Assembly (NCBI RefSeq): GCF_900099835.1 | Contig: NZ_FNKP01000001.1 | Span: 930,001 to 994,000, forward strand | DNA length: 64,000 nt | Reading direction: 5' to 3' | Source of the DNA: Paraburkholderia fungorum | Lineage (GTDB): Bacteria; Pseudomonadota; Gammaproteobacteria; Burkholderiales; Burkholderiaceae | In this document: one piece after another, positions 41,705 to 50,160 of the stretch | How positions within the stretch are numbered: the first letter of the stretch is position 1 | How the letters are laid out: each line of letters starts with the position of its first letter | Program-made: the position numbers and the translations under genes | The notes under the pieces: generated by a model | The model's database searches: none | What the model saw: only the letters and a program-made list of their open reading frames with translations | Told to the model about the DNA's origin: nothing

Positions 41705-43972
41705 CTAGCGCGCCACATATCCTTCGGGTGTCGTCACCGCGTTTTTGAATACATCGGCATTGCCTGACACCACGTAGACAGGCGCGGGCGACAGCTTCAG
41801 ATTCGCCACCCCGTCGCGATACGCAAGCGTGCTCGCGTTGCCCATCATGTCGAAGACGGTGACCTCGCCCGACGAGCCCGGTGCATCGACCCTAAGCGGG
41901 TAATTCACGTTCGCGCTCGCGTCGAAGCCGGCTTTCGCATTCCATTTATCGTTGTCGTGGGTCCATAGCGCGGTCACGATCTTGCCGTTGCCGAATCTGC
42001 GAAACGCGTAAGCGTAGACACCGTCAGGCAGATTCTTCAGTGGCCCCAGCGTATTCGTTCCGTCGACGATTCGCGTCATTGCCGCTACCGCGAGCGCGGC
42101 CGGTTTTGGGCTGATGTGTGTCGGTCCGTATGCGCCGTCCGGATGATCGAGTTCGAAGAAGATGCCGTAGCCCGGCGCGGCGTCCGGCATGTCGGCGAGA
42201 TAGAACACGTAGGTCATGTCGGCGCCTTCGCCGAGCAGGATCAGATGCGTGCGCGCGACGACCGCCGCCTGCGCATACAGCACGTTGGCGCCCGGATAGT
42301 TCTTGCCGTACTTTTCGCCGATGTCGTAGCTGATGCCGGTCTCCGTCACGAATAACGGAGCGCCCGGTTTCAGGTATTGGCGTAGTTCGTGACGCAGCGC
42401 GCGCATCGAAGCGGGTAGCGCGCCGGACACGGTGCCTTTATTGCCGGTATCGGCGACACGCTCGGGAGGATGCGACGGCGACGTGCCGATGTCGTAATAG
42501 CCGTGGACGCTCATCCCGTCCATATATTTGCCGATGCCTAGCGGACCGAGTCGGCGCATCCACGTCACGTTGCCCTGCACCGACGAATACGTCAGACCCA
42601 TCACCACCGCATGCGGATCGGTCTGATGGATGCCTTCCCACACCGCCTTGTACATCGCGATGAAATTGGCGTCGCCGTCGCGCCACGGCAATCCGCCGTC
42701 CGCGTCCGGCTCCCACGTCACCTGGTAATAGTTGTCACGCTGTTTGGGGAAATACGTCGTACGAACCCGGTTCGATTCGGTGCCGACTTTCGCCATGTAC
42801 TCCTTCATTTGCGCGAGCGAGGTGGGCGCGTAGCTGTGCGTTTCCTTACCGGTCGGGCTCGCCCATGCCGGAATGCCGTCGAGCTGGATCAGCCGCAAGA
42901 TGTCGCCGGAGCGGAAGAAGGGCGTGAGCTGTTTCGTGGCGGGGTCGAAGGTGCCGGGCTTTTTCGGCTCTTCCATATACCAGTTGCGATTGTCGTTGAC
43001 CCACGACAGACCGAGCGCTGTATATACCGGACGATAACCGTCGCCATCGCAACAGTGCTGGCCGGGTGCGAGATATGCGCTGCCCTGTCCGCCGAATCGA
43101 TGCAAGTCGTCATAGGGAAAGCGCACGGCTGGCAAAGCGGATGACGTGTCCGGCAGCACGCCGAACGTGGCGATGCCGGTGGGACGCGTGCCGCGCGATT
43201 CGAGTTGCCCGCGCGCGCGTTCGAGCGATGCGGAGACCGCGAAATAACCGGCCACCGTCGACGCGCAACTGAGCGTGGATTGCAGCGCGCCCGCCGCCAC
43301 CGGAAAGCTGCCGCTCGCGCGCACCACATTCCACGCATCGCGGATCTGCCAGTTGAGCGTGTCGTTTTGCGTGGGACGTGTGGTGAAAATCAGCGCGAAC
43401 GGTTTGGTCGTGGTGAAGAGTCGCGTACCGTCGCTGGGCGTGTCGGCTTCGAGCAGATCGCCGTTCGCCGTTGCGCGTACTTGCGATGCAGGCGCGGAGC
43501 AGCGCAGACCCTGGCCTGCCGGCATCGGCAGATTGGCGGGCATGGTGTCGATCTTCTTTGCAGCGGTCGCGGCGGGTTCTTCATTCGCAGCGGTTTGCGC
43601 CACGGCGCAGCGTTTTTCGACACCGGGCGCAGGATCGCCGAACACACCGTTGTTGCACGCAGCAGTGTTCGAAAATGTTTTAACGACATGCTGTTCCACC
43701 GTCCCATACAACACGTCGCGCGTGCCGTTGAACTGACACGTGCCGTATTCCGCTGCACATGGGGTCCACTGTCTGCCGTCGACGGTGATGTCGGCATTGC
43801 TCGTACCTTTCGTTGCCGAGGCCGCAGCACCGGCTGCTTCGCATTGACCGGTCATCATCAGACCGGTCACGATGAACGCAGCCGCGAGAGCCGACATCTT
43901 CAGCCTCCGGCTGCGTATCGCCAACCTGCCGGTCAACGTTCGCAGAGCGCATTGTGCGCGTGCATTCAACAT
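41705..43972 (-). CDS. Secreted glycoside hydrolase, GH39/PslG-like (copy B)
   Basis: A 755-residue protein with an N-terminal hydrophobic segment at about 26-46 (MSALAAAFIVTGLMMTGQCE), then a Cys-rich module of about 60 residues (WTPCAAEYGTCQFNG, then FGDPAPGVEKRC) that looks like a carbohydrate-binding unit. After a linker come the same beta domain, TIM barrel and C-terminal beta domain as in copy A. Likely catalytic Glu421 is in VTWEPDADG and Glu544 in FVTETGISYD. An insert with HCCDGDGY near residue 300 is not in copy A. It lacks the lipobox of copy A, so it is probably free or secreted. GGGGTGG precedes the ATG. It starts 810 bp from the divergent regulator gene. Confidence 0.85.
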   Translation of the reverse strand: MLNARAQCALRTLTGRLAIRSRRLKMSALAAAFIVTGLMMTGQCEAAGAAASATKGTSNADITVDGRQWTPCAAEYGTCQFNGTRDVLYGTVEQHVVKTFSNTAACNNGVFGDPAPGVEKRCAVAQTAANEEPAATAAKKIDTMPANLPMPAGQGLRCSAPASQVRATANGDLLEADTPSDGTRLFTTTKPFALIFTTRPTQNDTLNWQIRDAWNVVRASGSFPVAAGALQSTLSCASTVAGYFAVSASLERARGQLESRGTRPTGIATFGVLPDTSSALPAVRFPYDDLHRFGGQGSAYLAPGQHCCDGDGYRPVYTALGLSWVNDNRNWYMEEPKKPGTFDPATKQLTPFFRSGDILRLIQLDGIPAWASPTGKETHSYAPTSLAQMKEYMAKVGTESNRVRTTYFPKQRDNYYQVTWEPDADGGLPWRDGDANFIAMYKAVWEGIHQTDPHAVVMGLTYSSVQGNVTWMRRLGPLGIGKYMDGMSVHGYYDIGTSPSHPPERVADTGNKGTVSGALPASMRALRHELRQYLKPGAPLFVTETGISYDIGEKYGKNYPGANVLYAQAAVVARTHLILLGEGADMTYVFYLADMPDAAPGYGIFFELDHPDGAYGPTHISPKPAALAVAAMTRIVDGTNTLGPLKNLPDGVYAYAFRRFGNGKIVTALWTHDNDKWNAKAGFDASANVNYPLRVDAPGSSGEVTVFDMMGNASTLAYRDGVANLKLSPAPVYVVSGNADVFKNAVTTPEGYVAR

Positions 43973-44782
43973 GGTCCACCCCGTCGTTTTTTTTACCCGC
44001 TTTCCCGTGACGACACCTTCTGTATTGCGTCGTCATGTTGCCGGATCATTAGGTCAGAACAGCCGCCATTCGTGTTTGCGGCGATCTGTTGCGGAAACCG
44101 CATAGTGCATTTCCGCAACCCGCTGGCGGAAACTACCCAGTGCTTACCCGGCACATTCGGCCATCGGCCCGCCTATTGGGAGCGGTCCAAAGTTGTCTTA
44201 TAACCGTGTTTCACGACTGAAACATTAATCGCCGTGTTTATATTGCTGATATCCAATAACAACTAATTAAATAATTCCGCGCTGCGCCAATGTGCTTATA
44301 TTAGATGATGGTTTTGCTCATTGCATCTCCATTATTTGTATCATCGGAAGAAATTCCAATGTCACGCCAATCGGCAATTGATGCCTCGTGCGGGCCGGTA
44401 TTTCGGGTTCGGCCGCTCTGTAGAGAAAAAAGTCACTGAAAATAAGCACTCAAACAGGCGGATCAAATAGTAAGCCCAAGGTTTTCGAGTGGTGATGTAG
44501 TGTGCGGCAGCGTACGCAAACAGTTTTCCGTCTGCATTAACATTTCGCGGAATGCTGATTCTTTCATATGTGGAATCGGCGATTAATTTAATGAAAAGGC
44601 CAGGAATCCGGAACGTTTCCGAAATTCACTGGCCGGCCGGCAAGCCATCGCGCCAACATGTCTGCGAATTCGGTCATGGCGGTGAAATGCTTGAATGGCC
44701 GTCTCTATGATGCACCGCACAGAGTTGGCCGCCTGTGTCCGTTAAGCTGAAAGTGGAACTGCTTTCTGATGCGAGGATAACC
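43973..44782. promoter_or_regulatory. 810-bp AT-rich divergent region upstream of the EPS regulator
   Basis: This is the most AT-rich long stretch in the window, especially 44190-44350 and 44420-44600. Inverted repeats include GTTTCA/TGAAAC at 44208-44223 with spacer CGAC, and CGGAA/TTCCG at 44609-44621 with spacer CGT. The second shares the AACGTTTCC core with a half-site at 37096. Promoters of the leftward glycosidase and the rightward regulator should lie here. No gene is called. Confidence 0.5.
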
Positions 44783-45772
44783 ATGACCTGTGCGAGTCTC
44801 GAGTCTGCAATGCTGCGCTGGGTGCACGCGCCGAACAAGGGTATGCGTCGCATCGCGATACTGATGTTCAACGATTGCTCGTTGCAAGGCGCGGGTGTTG
44901 TCGCCGAGGTTTTCCAGGCCGCCAATGAAATGGCGGCGGCCGGATCGGGAAGCTGGTTGTACGACGTATCGTTTTTATCCGCCGACGGCGGCATGGTGAT
45001 GTCGTCGTCCGGTTTGCGTGTGTGGACAGACGGACTCGACGCCCGGCATTACGGTGGCTTCGACGCGCTGTATGTGGCCGGCGGCAAAGGCGCGGCAGCG
45101 GCCGCGAGCGACGAACGGCTGATCGCGTGGCTGCGCCGCGTGCGCCGTAACACCGGCATGATCCGGCCGATCGCCGAAGGTCGCGCGTTGCTCGAAACGG
45201 CCTATGTGCCCGAGCGCAACGAAAGCAGCGAGTTTCATCCGCAGACAAATGGAAATGGCGCGCGGCTTCCTGAACATGCGGCCGATGCAAGCGACCGCCT
45301 CGAATCGATGCGAAGCGCGCTGGCGATGATCAAGCGCGACCTGGGCGGCGCCACGGCGCGAACCGTGGCCGAGCGTCTGCTGGCCGATTCGTGCTCGAAT
45401 CTCGCGCCGTTGCTAGGCGAAGACGGCGCGCTGAGTCCCGGCGACAAGGTGCGCGCGGCGGCTCGCTGGCTTCAGGAAAATTGCCAGCAGGCCATTTCGA
45501 TTGCAGACGCCGCGCAGTTCGCGGCGATGAGCGAGCGCAACTTTCTGCGTCGCTTCAAGATGGAAATGGGCATTACGCCGTCGAGTTTTCTGCTGCACGA
45601 ACGCCTCGCGGTGACGTGCAGCCTGTTGACCGAATCGGAATTGCCGGTCGACAAGATTGCCCGCCGCACCGGCATGGGCAACGGGGACAGGCTTGCGAAA
45701 GTATTCCGCAAGCGGATGAGAATCTCCCCCACCGAATTCAGGATTCAAAGCCGCCGCATGGTCGGCGAATAA
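44783..45772 (+). CDS. GlxA/AraC-type regulator with degenerate DJ-1 domain
   Basis: A 329-residue protein with a C-terminal AraC double HTH (SIADAAQFAAMSERNFLRRF, then LPVDKIARRTGMGNGDRLAK) and an N-terminal DJ-1/PfpI-like part. The latter keeps IAILMFNDCSLQGAGVVAEV and FDALYVAGGKGA, but the Cys elbow normally seen as SVCTGAFLLA reads MIRPIAEGRALLETA, and the following 80 or so residues are shortened. The sensor therefore looks degenerate. ATG 44783 is chosen because GAGGAT precedes it; a GTG at 44735 also opens the frame. It lies 88 bp before manC and probably controls the EPS genes that follow. Confidence 0.83.
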   Translation: MTCASLESAMLRWVHAPNKGMRRIAILMFNDCSLQGAGVVAEVFQAANEMAAAGSGSWLYDVSFLSADGGMVMSSSGLRVWTDGLDARHYGGFDALYVAGGKGAAAAASDERLIAWLRRVRRNTGMIRPIAEGRALLETAYVPERNESSEFHPQTNGNGARLPEHAADASDRLESMRSALAMIKRDLGGATARTVAERLLADSCSNLAPLLGEDGALSPGDKVRAAARWLQENCQQAISIADAAQFAAMSERNFLRRFKMEMGITPSSFLLHERLAVTCSLLTESELPVDKIARRTGMGNGDRLAKVFRKRMRISPTEFRIQSRRMVGE

Positions 45773-45817
45773 AGCACACGGGGTAGCCCGGCGGTCAAGC
45801 GCGAAGCACGGCGTCGG

Positions 45818-45829
45818 GGAAATGTTTCC
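45818..45829. promoter_or_regulatory. GGAAA/TTTCC inverted repeat upstream of manC
   Basis: GGAAA and TTTCC flank TG, giving a 12-bp inverted repeat 31 bases before the manC start. It resembles the CGGAA/TTCCG site upstream of the regulator gene. It could be a regulator binding site close to the promoter. Confidence 0.4.
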
Positions 45830-45860
45830 TTAGACTTTTGAGAATTATAAGGATTCCGAT

Positions 45861-47444
45861 ATGTCGATTCAGGGAGCTGTAAGCACCACAGCCGTGGACC
45901 AGGGCGATGTGGGTGCGGGGGCAGCTAGTGCGCGTTGCACACACATTGTCCCGGTGATCCTCGCAGGAGGATCAGGCACGCGGCTGTGGCCCGTGTCGCG
46001 CGAAAACTACCCGAAGCAACTGATCGACGTGGTCGGCTCCGACTCGCTGCTGCAAGCGACGGCGCGCCGTATGGACGGCTTTCCCGCCGGCTGGAGCGTG
46101 GACGCTTCGCCGATCGTCGTATGCGGTGAGGAACATCGCTTCGTCATTGCTGAACAACTTCACGAAAACGGCCTCGACGCTCGTCTTGTAGTGGAACCCG
46201 CGCGTCGCGACACGGCACCGGCACTGACGCTGGCGGCGTCGGTTGCAGGTGCGGACGGCGCCGATGCGATTCTCGTCGTGATGCCCGCCGACCATTCGAT
46301 CGCCGATGTATCCGCGTTGCAGGCCGCACTGGAACGTGCCGCGCGTTACGCGGAACAGGGCGCGATTGCGACGCTCGGCGTGCCGCCCACGCGTCCCGAT
46401 ACGGGCTTTGGCTATATCCGCATTGGGAATGAGTTGGCCGACGGCGGTCACGCAATCGACGGCTTCGTCGAAAAGCCCGCTGAAGAACTTGCGATGCAGT
46501 ACGTCGCGGCCGGAACGTACTGGTGGAACGCGGGCATTTTTATCGTGCGCGCCAGCGTGTGGCTCGATACGTTGAAGCGTCTGCAACCCGACATGCACGC
46601 CGCGTGCGAACGCGCATTCGTCGGTGGAAAAACGGAAGGCATGGTGTTTCGTCCGTTGGCCGAGGCGTTTCTCGGTGTACAGGGCGACTCGATCGATTAC
46701 GCGGTGATGGAGCATCTGACCAACAAGTCGGATGCCGATCCGGCGAGCGAGGTGGATGCCCCGGACACGATCAGCGACCCATTGGCGAATGCCGTGACGG
46801 CAGCCGGTGTCGTCGTCAGGCTCGATGCGGGCTGGTCCGATCTCGGTTCGTGGGACGCCGTGTGGGCCGCGATGGACAAGGACGCCAACGGCAACGCCGG
46901 ACGCGGACGGGTGGCCTTCGAAGGCGCGGTATCGAGTTACGCACATTCGGAAGGACGGCTGGTGGCCTGCGTCGGCACGACCAACGTCGTGGTGGTCGAA
47001 ACCGCCGACGCCGTGCTGGTCGTCGACCGTTCGCGCGTTCAGGAAGTGAAAGGGCTGGTGTCGCGCATCAAGGCGCAACACGCGCCCGAAGCCGACGCGC
47101 ATCGCAAGGTGCGCCGCCCGTGGGGTTTTTACGATTCGATCGACCGGGGCGAGCGTTTTCAGGTCAAGCGGATCGTCGTGACGCCGGGCGCGCAACTGTC
47201 GCTGCAACTGCATCACCACCGCGCGGAACATTGGGTCGTGGTGTGCGGCACGGCGCTCGTCACACGCGGCGAAGAGCAGTTCCTGCTGAGTGAAAACGAA
47301 TCGACCTACATTCCGCTCGGCATCAAGCACCGGCTGGAAAACCCCGGCAAGGTGCCGCTCGAAATCATCGAAATCCAGTCGGGCTCCTATCTGGGCGAAG
47401 ACGACATTGTGAGGTTCAACGACAACTACGGCCGCTGCTCCTAA
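45861..47444 (+). CDS. manC: Mannose-1-phosphate guanylyltransferase / mannose-6-phosphate isomerase
   Basis: A 527-residue bifunctional enzyme of the ManC/CpsB/BceA type. The pyrophosphorylase half has VPVILAGGSGTRLWPVSREN, followed by YPKQ, and FVEKP. The C-terminal cupin half has RPWGFYDSID, then QLSLQLHHHRAEHWVVVCGT, with the metal-binding His cluster of type II phosphomannose isomerase. It makes mannose-6-phosphate from fructose-6-phosphate and GDP-mannose from mannose-1-phosphate. No phosphomannomutase is in the window. AAGGA precedes the ATG. It opens a rightward run through wcaJ, wza, wzc, gmd and fcl, supplying GDP-mannose to Gmd. Confidence 0.95.
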   Translation: MSIQGAVSTTAVDQGDVGAGAASARCTHIVPVILAGGSGTRLWPVSRENYPKQLIDVVGSDSLLQATARRMDGFPAGWSVDASPIVVCGEEHRFVIAEQLHENGLDARLVVEPARRDTAPALTLAASVAGADGADAILVVMPADHSIADVSALQAALERAARYAEQGAIATLGVPPTRPDTGFGYIRIGNELADGGHAIDGFVEKPAEELAMQYVAAGTYWWNAGIFIVRASVWLDTLKRLQPDMHAACERAFVGGKTEGMVFRPLAEAFLGVQGDSIDYAVMEHLTNKSDADPASEVDAPDTISDPLANAVTAAGVVVRLDAGWSDLGSWDAVWAAMDKDANGNAGRGRVAFEGAVSSYAHSEGRLVACVGTTNVVVVETADAVLVVDRSRVQEVKGLVSRIKAQHAPEADAHRKVRRPWGFYDSIDRGERFQVKRIVVTPGAQLSLQLHHHRAEHWVVVCGTALVTRGEEQFLLSENESTYIPLGIKHRLENPGKVPLEIIEIQSGSYLGEDDIVRFNDNYGRCS

Positions 47445-47505
47445 ACAGCACGCCGGATTCATCGCGGACAAGAACGTCAGGAACGGCAAGAACGAGGTAA
47501 GCAAA

Positions 47506-48891
47506 ATGCGCAGGTTTCAGGATTTGCTCGCGCGAGTTTTCGATGTCGCGTTGGTGTTGGCGGGGGCGACGGTGGCGTCGCAGATCCGCTTTGATTACCT
47601 CGCTCAATCCGGGTTCTATTGGGCGCTCGTGATGTTTTCGGCCGCGTTTGCGCTGGCTATTTTCCCGGCCTTCGGTGTCTACGAATCGTGGCGTGGCCGT
47701 TCCAAGCTGGCGCTCGCGGGTCAGGTGTCGCTCGCGTGGTTGATGGTGCAGGGCAGTGCGCTCGTGCTGATGTATTCGCTGCATCGGGCCGATCTCGTTT
47801 CGCGGTTGTGGTTCTCGTACTGGACGGCAAGCACAGGCGGCTTTCTGATCGCTTACCGGTTGATCACGCATGCGGTGCTCGGCCGCGCTCGCGGCGCCGG
47901 CATGAATCTGCATCAGGTGGCGATCGTGGGGAGTGGCTCGCAGTGCAACGCAATCATTCGTCGTATCGAATCGACACCGACGGCAGGCTTTCACGCAACC
48001 GCCGTCTACAACACGCGGCCCGACGAATCGACGGTGACGAATTCACGCGTGCCGGTATTCGAAAGTGTGGATGCGCTAGCCAATTACATCCGCACGAATG
48101 ACGTGCATGAATTGTGGCTGATGCTCTCGCTTACCGAGGAGCCGCTGATCTGCTCGCTGATCGGCGAATTCCGCGACGATCTGGTGAACATCCGCTTCAT
48201 GCCCGACGTGCGCAGTCATGCGCTGTTCGAAGGCAGCGGCGTGATCGATCTGCTCGGCGTGCCGGCGATCAATCTGGTGGCCTCGCCGCTGTCGGCCAGC
48301 TCGATGCTGAAGAAAGAGATCTTCGACCGGCTGTTCGCCGCGACTGCACTGATTGCACTCGCACCGCTGATGCTCGGCATCGCCGTCGCGGTGAAGCTGT
48401 CGTCGCGCGGCCCGATTCTCTTCAGACAGAAGCGCAAGGGAGCGGACGGCCGGGTCTTCACGATCTACAAATTCCGCTCGATGCGTCTGCATACCGAAGC
48501 GAAAGGCACGCTCAGCCAGGCCACGCGTCACGATAAACGCGTCACGAAAGTGGGCGCATTCCTGCGCCGCACGAGCCTCGACGAGCTGCCGCAATTTTTC
48601 AACGTATTGCTGGGCGACATGTCGGTCGTCGGACCGCGTCCCCATGCACTCGAGCACGACGACCTCTATCAGAAAGTGGTCGCGGGCTACATCAATCGCT
48701 ATCGCATCAAGCCGGGCATTACGGGATGGGCACAGATCAACGGCTTTCGTGGCGAGACTGACCGCATAGAGAAGATGGAACGTCGTGTCGAACATGACCT
48801 GTACTACCTGGGCCATTGGTCGTTCGGACTCGACATGCGGATTATCGGCGCGACGATCGTCGCAGGACTGGTGCATCGAAACGCTTACTAA
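47506..48891 (+). CDS. wcaJ: Undecaprenyl-phosphate glucose phosphotransferase (WcaJ/BceB type)
   Basis: A 461-residue polyisoprenyl-phosphate hexose-1-phosphate transferase. Four or five N-terminal hydrophobic segments are followed by a CoA-binding-like central domain ([20 protein letters not shown] at about residue 146). The catalytic C-terminus begins [20 protein letters not shown] and contains [20 protein letters not shown] and [20 protein letters not shown], then VVGPRPHA. It starts the repeat unit by loading hexose-1-phosphate onto undecaprenyl phosphate at the inner membrane. It is the only initiating transferase visible in the window. It begins 61 bp after manC. Confidence 0.93.
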   Translation: MRRFQDLLARVFDVALVLAGATVASQIRFDYLAQSGFYWALVMFSAAFALAIFPAFGVYESWRGRSKLALAGQVSLAWLMVQGSALVLMYSLHRADLVSRLWFSYWTASTGGFLIAYRLITHAVLGRARGAGMNLHQVAIVGSGSQCNAIIRRIESTPTAGFHATAVYNTRPDESTVTNSRVPVFESVDALANYIRTNDVHELWLMLSLTEEPLICSLIGEFRDDLVNIRFMPDVRSHALFEGSGVIDLLGVPAINLVASPLSASSMLKKEIFDRLFAATALIALAPLMLGIAVAVKLSSRGPILFRQKRKGADGRVFTIYKFRSMRLHTEAKGTLSQATRHDKRVTKVGAFLRRTSLDELPQFFNVLLGDMSVVGPRPHALEHDDLYQKVVAGYINRYRIKPGITGWAQINGFRGETDRIEKMERRVEHDLYYLGHWSFGLDMRIIGATIVAGLVHRNAY

Positions 48892-48962
48892 GTAGTTAAA
48901 AACACGTCCAGCACGCTTCTCCCCCGAGAACGTTCGCTGTGGCGCTAGGAGGAAGGAACATC

Positions 48963-50102
48963 ATGAGCTCACTTGGGTTACGCACGGGAAGTCTCCTGGT
49001 CTTCACCACGGCCGCACTGCTTTCCGGATGCGGGATCGCTCCGGGCCAGCGGATGATCACGCCGGCGGCGGTACAGGACACTGGGGGTGATTTCAGCACC
49101 GAAGCGTCGCAGCAACAGCAGATTCCGATCACGGACATCAACCTGTCGCTGCTGCGCAAGATGAACGCGGACAACGCGTCGGCGGCAGTTCCGTCGAAGA
49201 CGCTTGGCCTGTTCGGCAAACCGGTGGCCTACAAGGCCGGTCCCGGCGACGTTCTGCAGATCGTCGTCTGGGATCACCCGGAACTGGCCGCCGCGCTCGG
49301 CCAGCCGCCGCAAAACTCGAAGACGTCGGACGCGATGCCCGGCTTCCTCGTCGACGAAAACGGCGACGTCCAGTTTCCGTATGCCGGCACGCTGCACGTG
49401 GCAGGCAAGGACTCCGCCCAGATCCAGAAAGAGCTGCATAGCCGTTTGAGCAAGGTTTATCAGAAGCCGGAAGTGACGGTGCGGATCGCGTCGTTCCGCG
49501 CGTCGCAGGTTTATCTCGACGGCGAAGTACGCACGCCGGGCGCGCAGTCGGTCAACGACATTCCGATGTCGCTGACGATGGCGATCAACCAGGGCGGCGG
49601 CTTTACCGCGAATGCCGATCGCAGCCGCGTGGAACTGGTCCGCAACGGCGTCAACTATCCGATCAACGTTGACGACCTGATCAAGCGCGGCCGCAATCCG
49701 TCGGACATTTATCTGCAACCGGGCGACCTGGTGCGCGTGGCGGCTCGTGAAGACAGCGGCGTGTATGTAATGGGCGAAGTCAACAAGCCCGCCACGATCC
49801 TGCCGATGCGCAACGGCTCGATGACGCTTTCTCAAGCCATCTCGGACAGCGGCAGCTTCGACTCGAACACGGCGGCGGCACGTCAGTTGTTCGTGATCCG
49901 CAATTCGACCAGCGAATCGCCGCAGATCTATCACCTCGACGCGACCTCGCCGGTCTCGATGATTCTCGCGAATCAGTTCGAGCTTCAGCCGAAAGACGTC
50001 GTGTATGTCGGACAAGGTGGTCTGGTCCGCTTCAACCGTGTGCTGAACCTGCTGCTGCCGGCGATCAACGCGGCTGTGACGGGCGCGGTGCTCGCGAAGT
50101 AA
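48963..50102 (+). CDS. wza: Polysaccharide export outer-membrane lipoprotein Wza
   Basis: A 379-residue lipoprotein with signal peptide ending ALLSGC (Cys23). The Poly_export domain has YKAGPGDVLQIVVWDHPELA and VDENGDVQFPYAGTLHVAGK; two or three SLBB domains follow (for example VYLDGEVRTPGAQSVNDIPM, then VYVMGEVNKPATILPM). Wza forms the octameric outer-membrane channel that docks to Wzc. The ATG at 48963 has AGGAGGAAGG upstream and begins the signal peptide. It is followed by wzc after 58 bp, without the wzb phosphatase gene usually placed between. Only one Wza is seen for two Wzc proteins. Confidence 0.95.
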   Translation: MSSLGLRTGSLLVFTTAALLSGCGIAPGQRMITPAAVQDTGGDFSTEASQQQQIPITDINLSLLRKMNADNASAAVPSKTLGLFGKPVAYKAGPGDVLQIVVWDHPELAAALGQPPQNSKTSDAMPGFLVDENGDVQFPYAGTLHVAGKDSAQIQKELHSRLSKVYQKPEVTVRIASFRASQVYLDGEVRTPGAQSVNDIPMSLTMAINQGGGFTANADRSRVELVRNGVNYPINVDDLIKRGRNPSDIYLQPGDLVRVAAREDSGVYVMGEVNKPATILPMRNGSMTLSQAISDSGSFDSNTAAARQLFVIRNSTSESPQIYHLDATSPVSMILANQFELQPKDVVYVGQGGLVRFNRVLNLLLPAINAAVTGAVLAK

Positions 50103-50160
50103 CAGCCGTGCAACGCAACACGTGAAACTTGAACCGCCGGGCTTTGTTGGGTGAAGAAAA

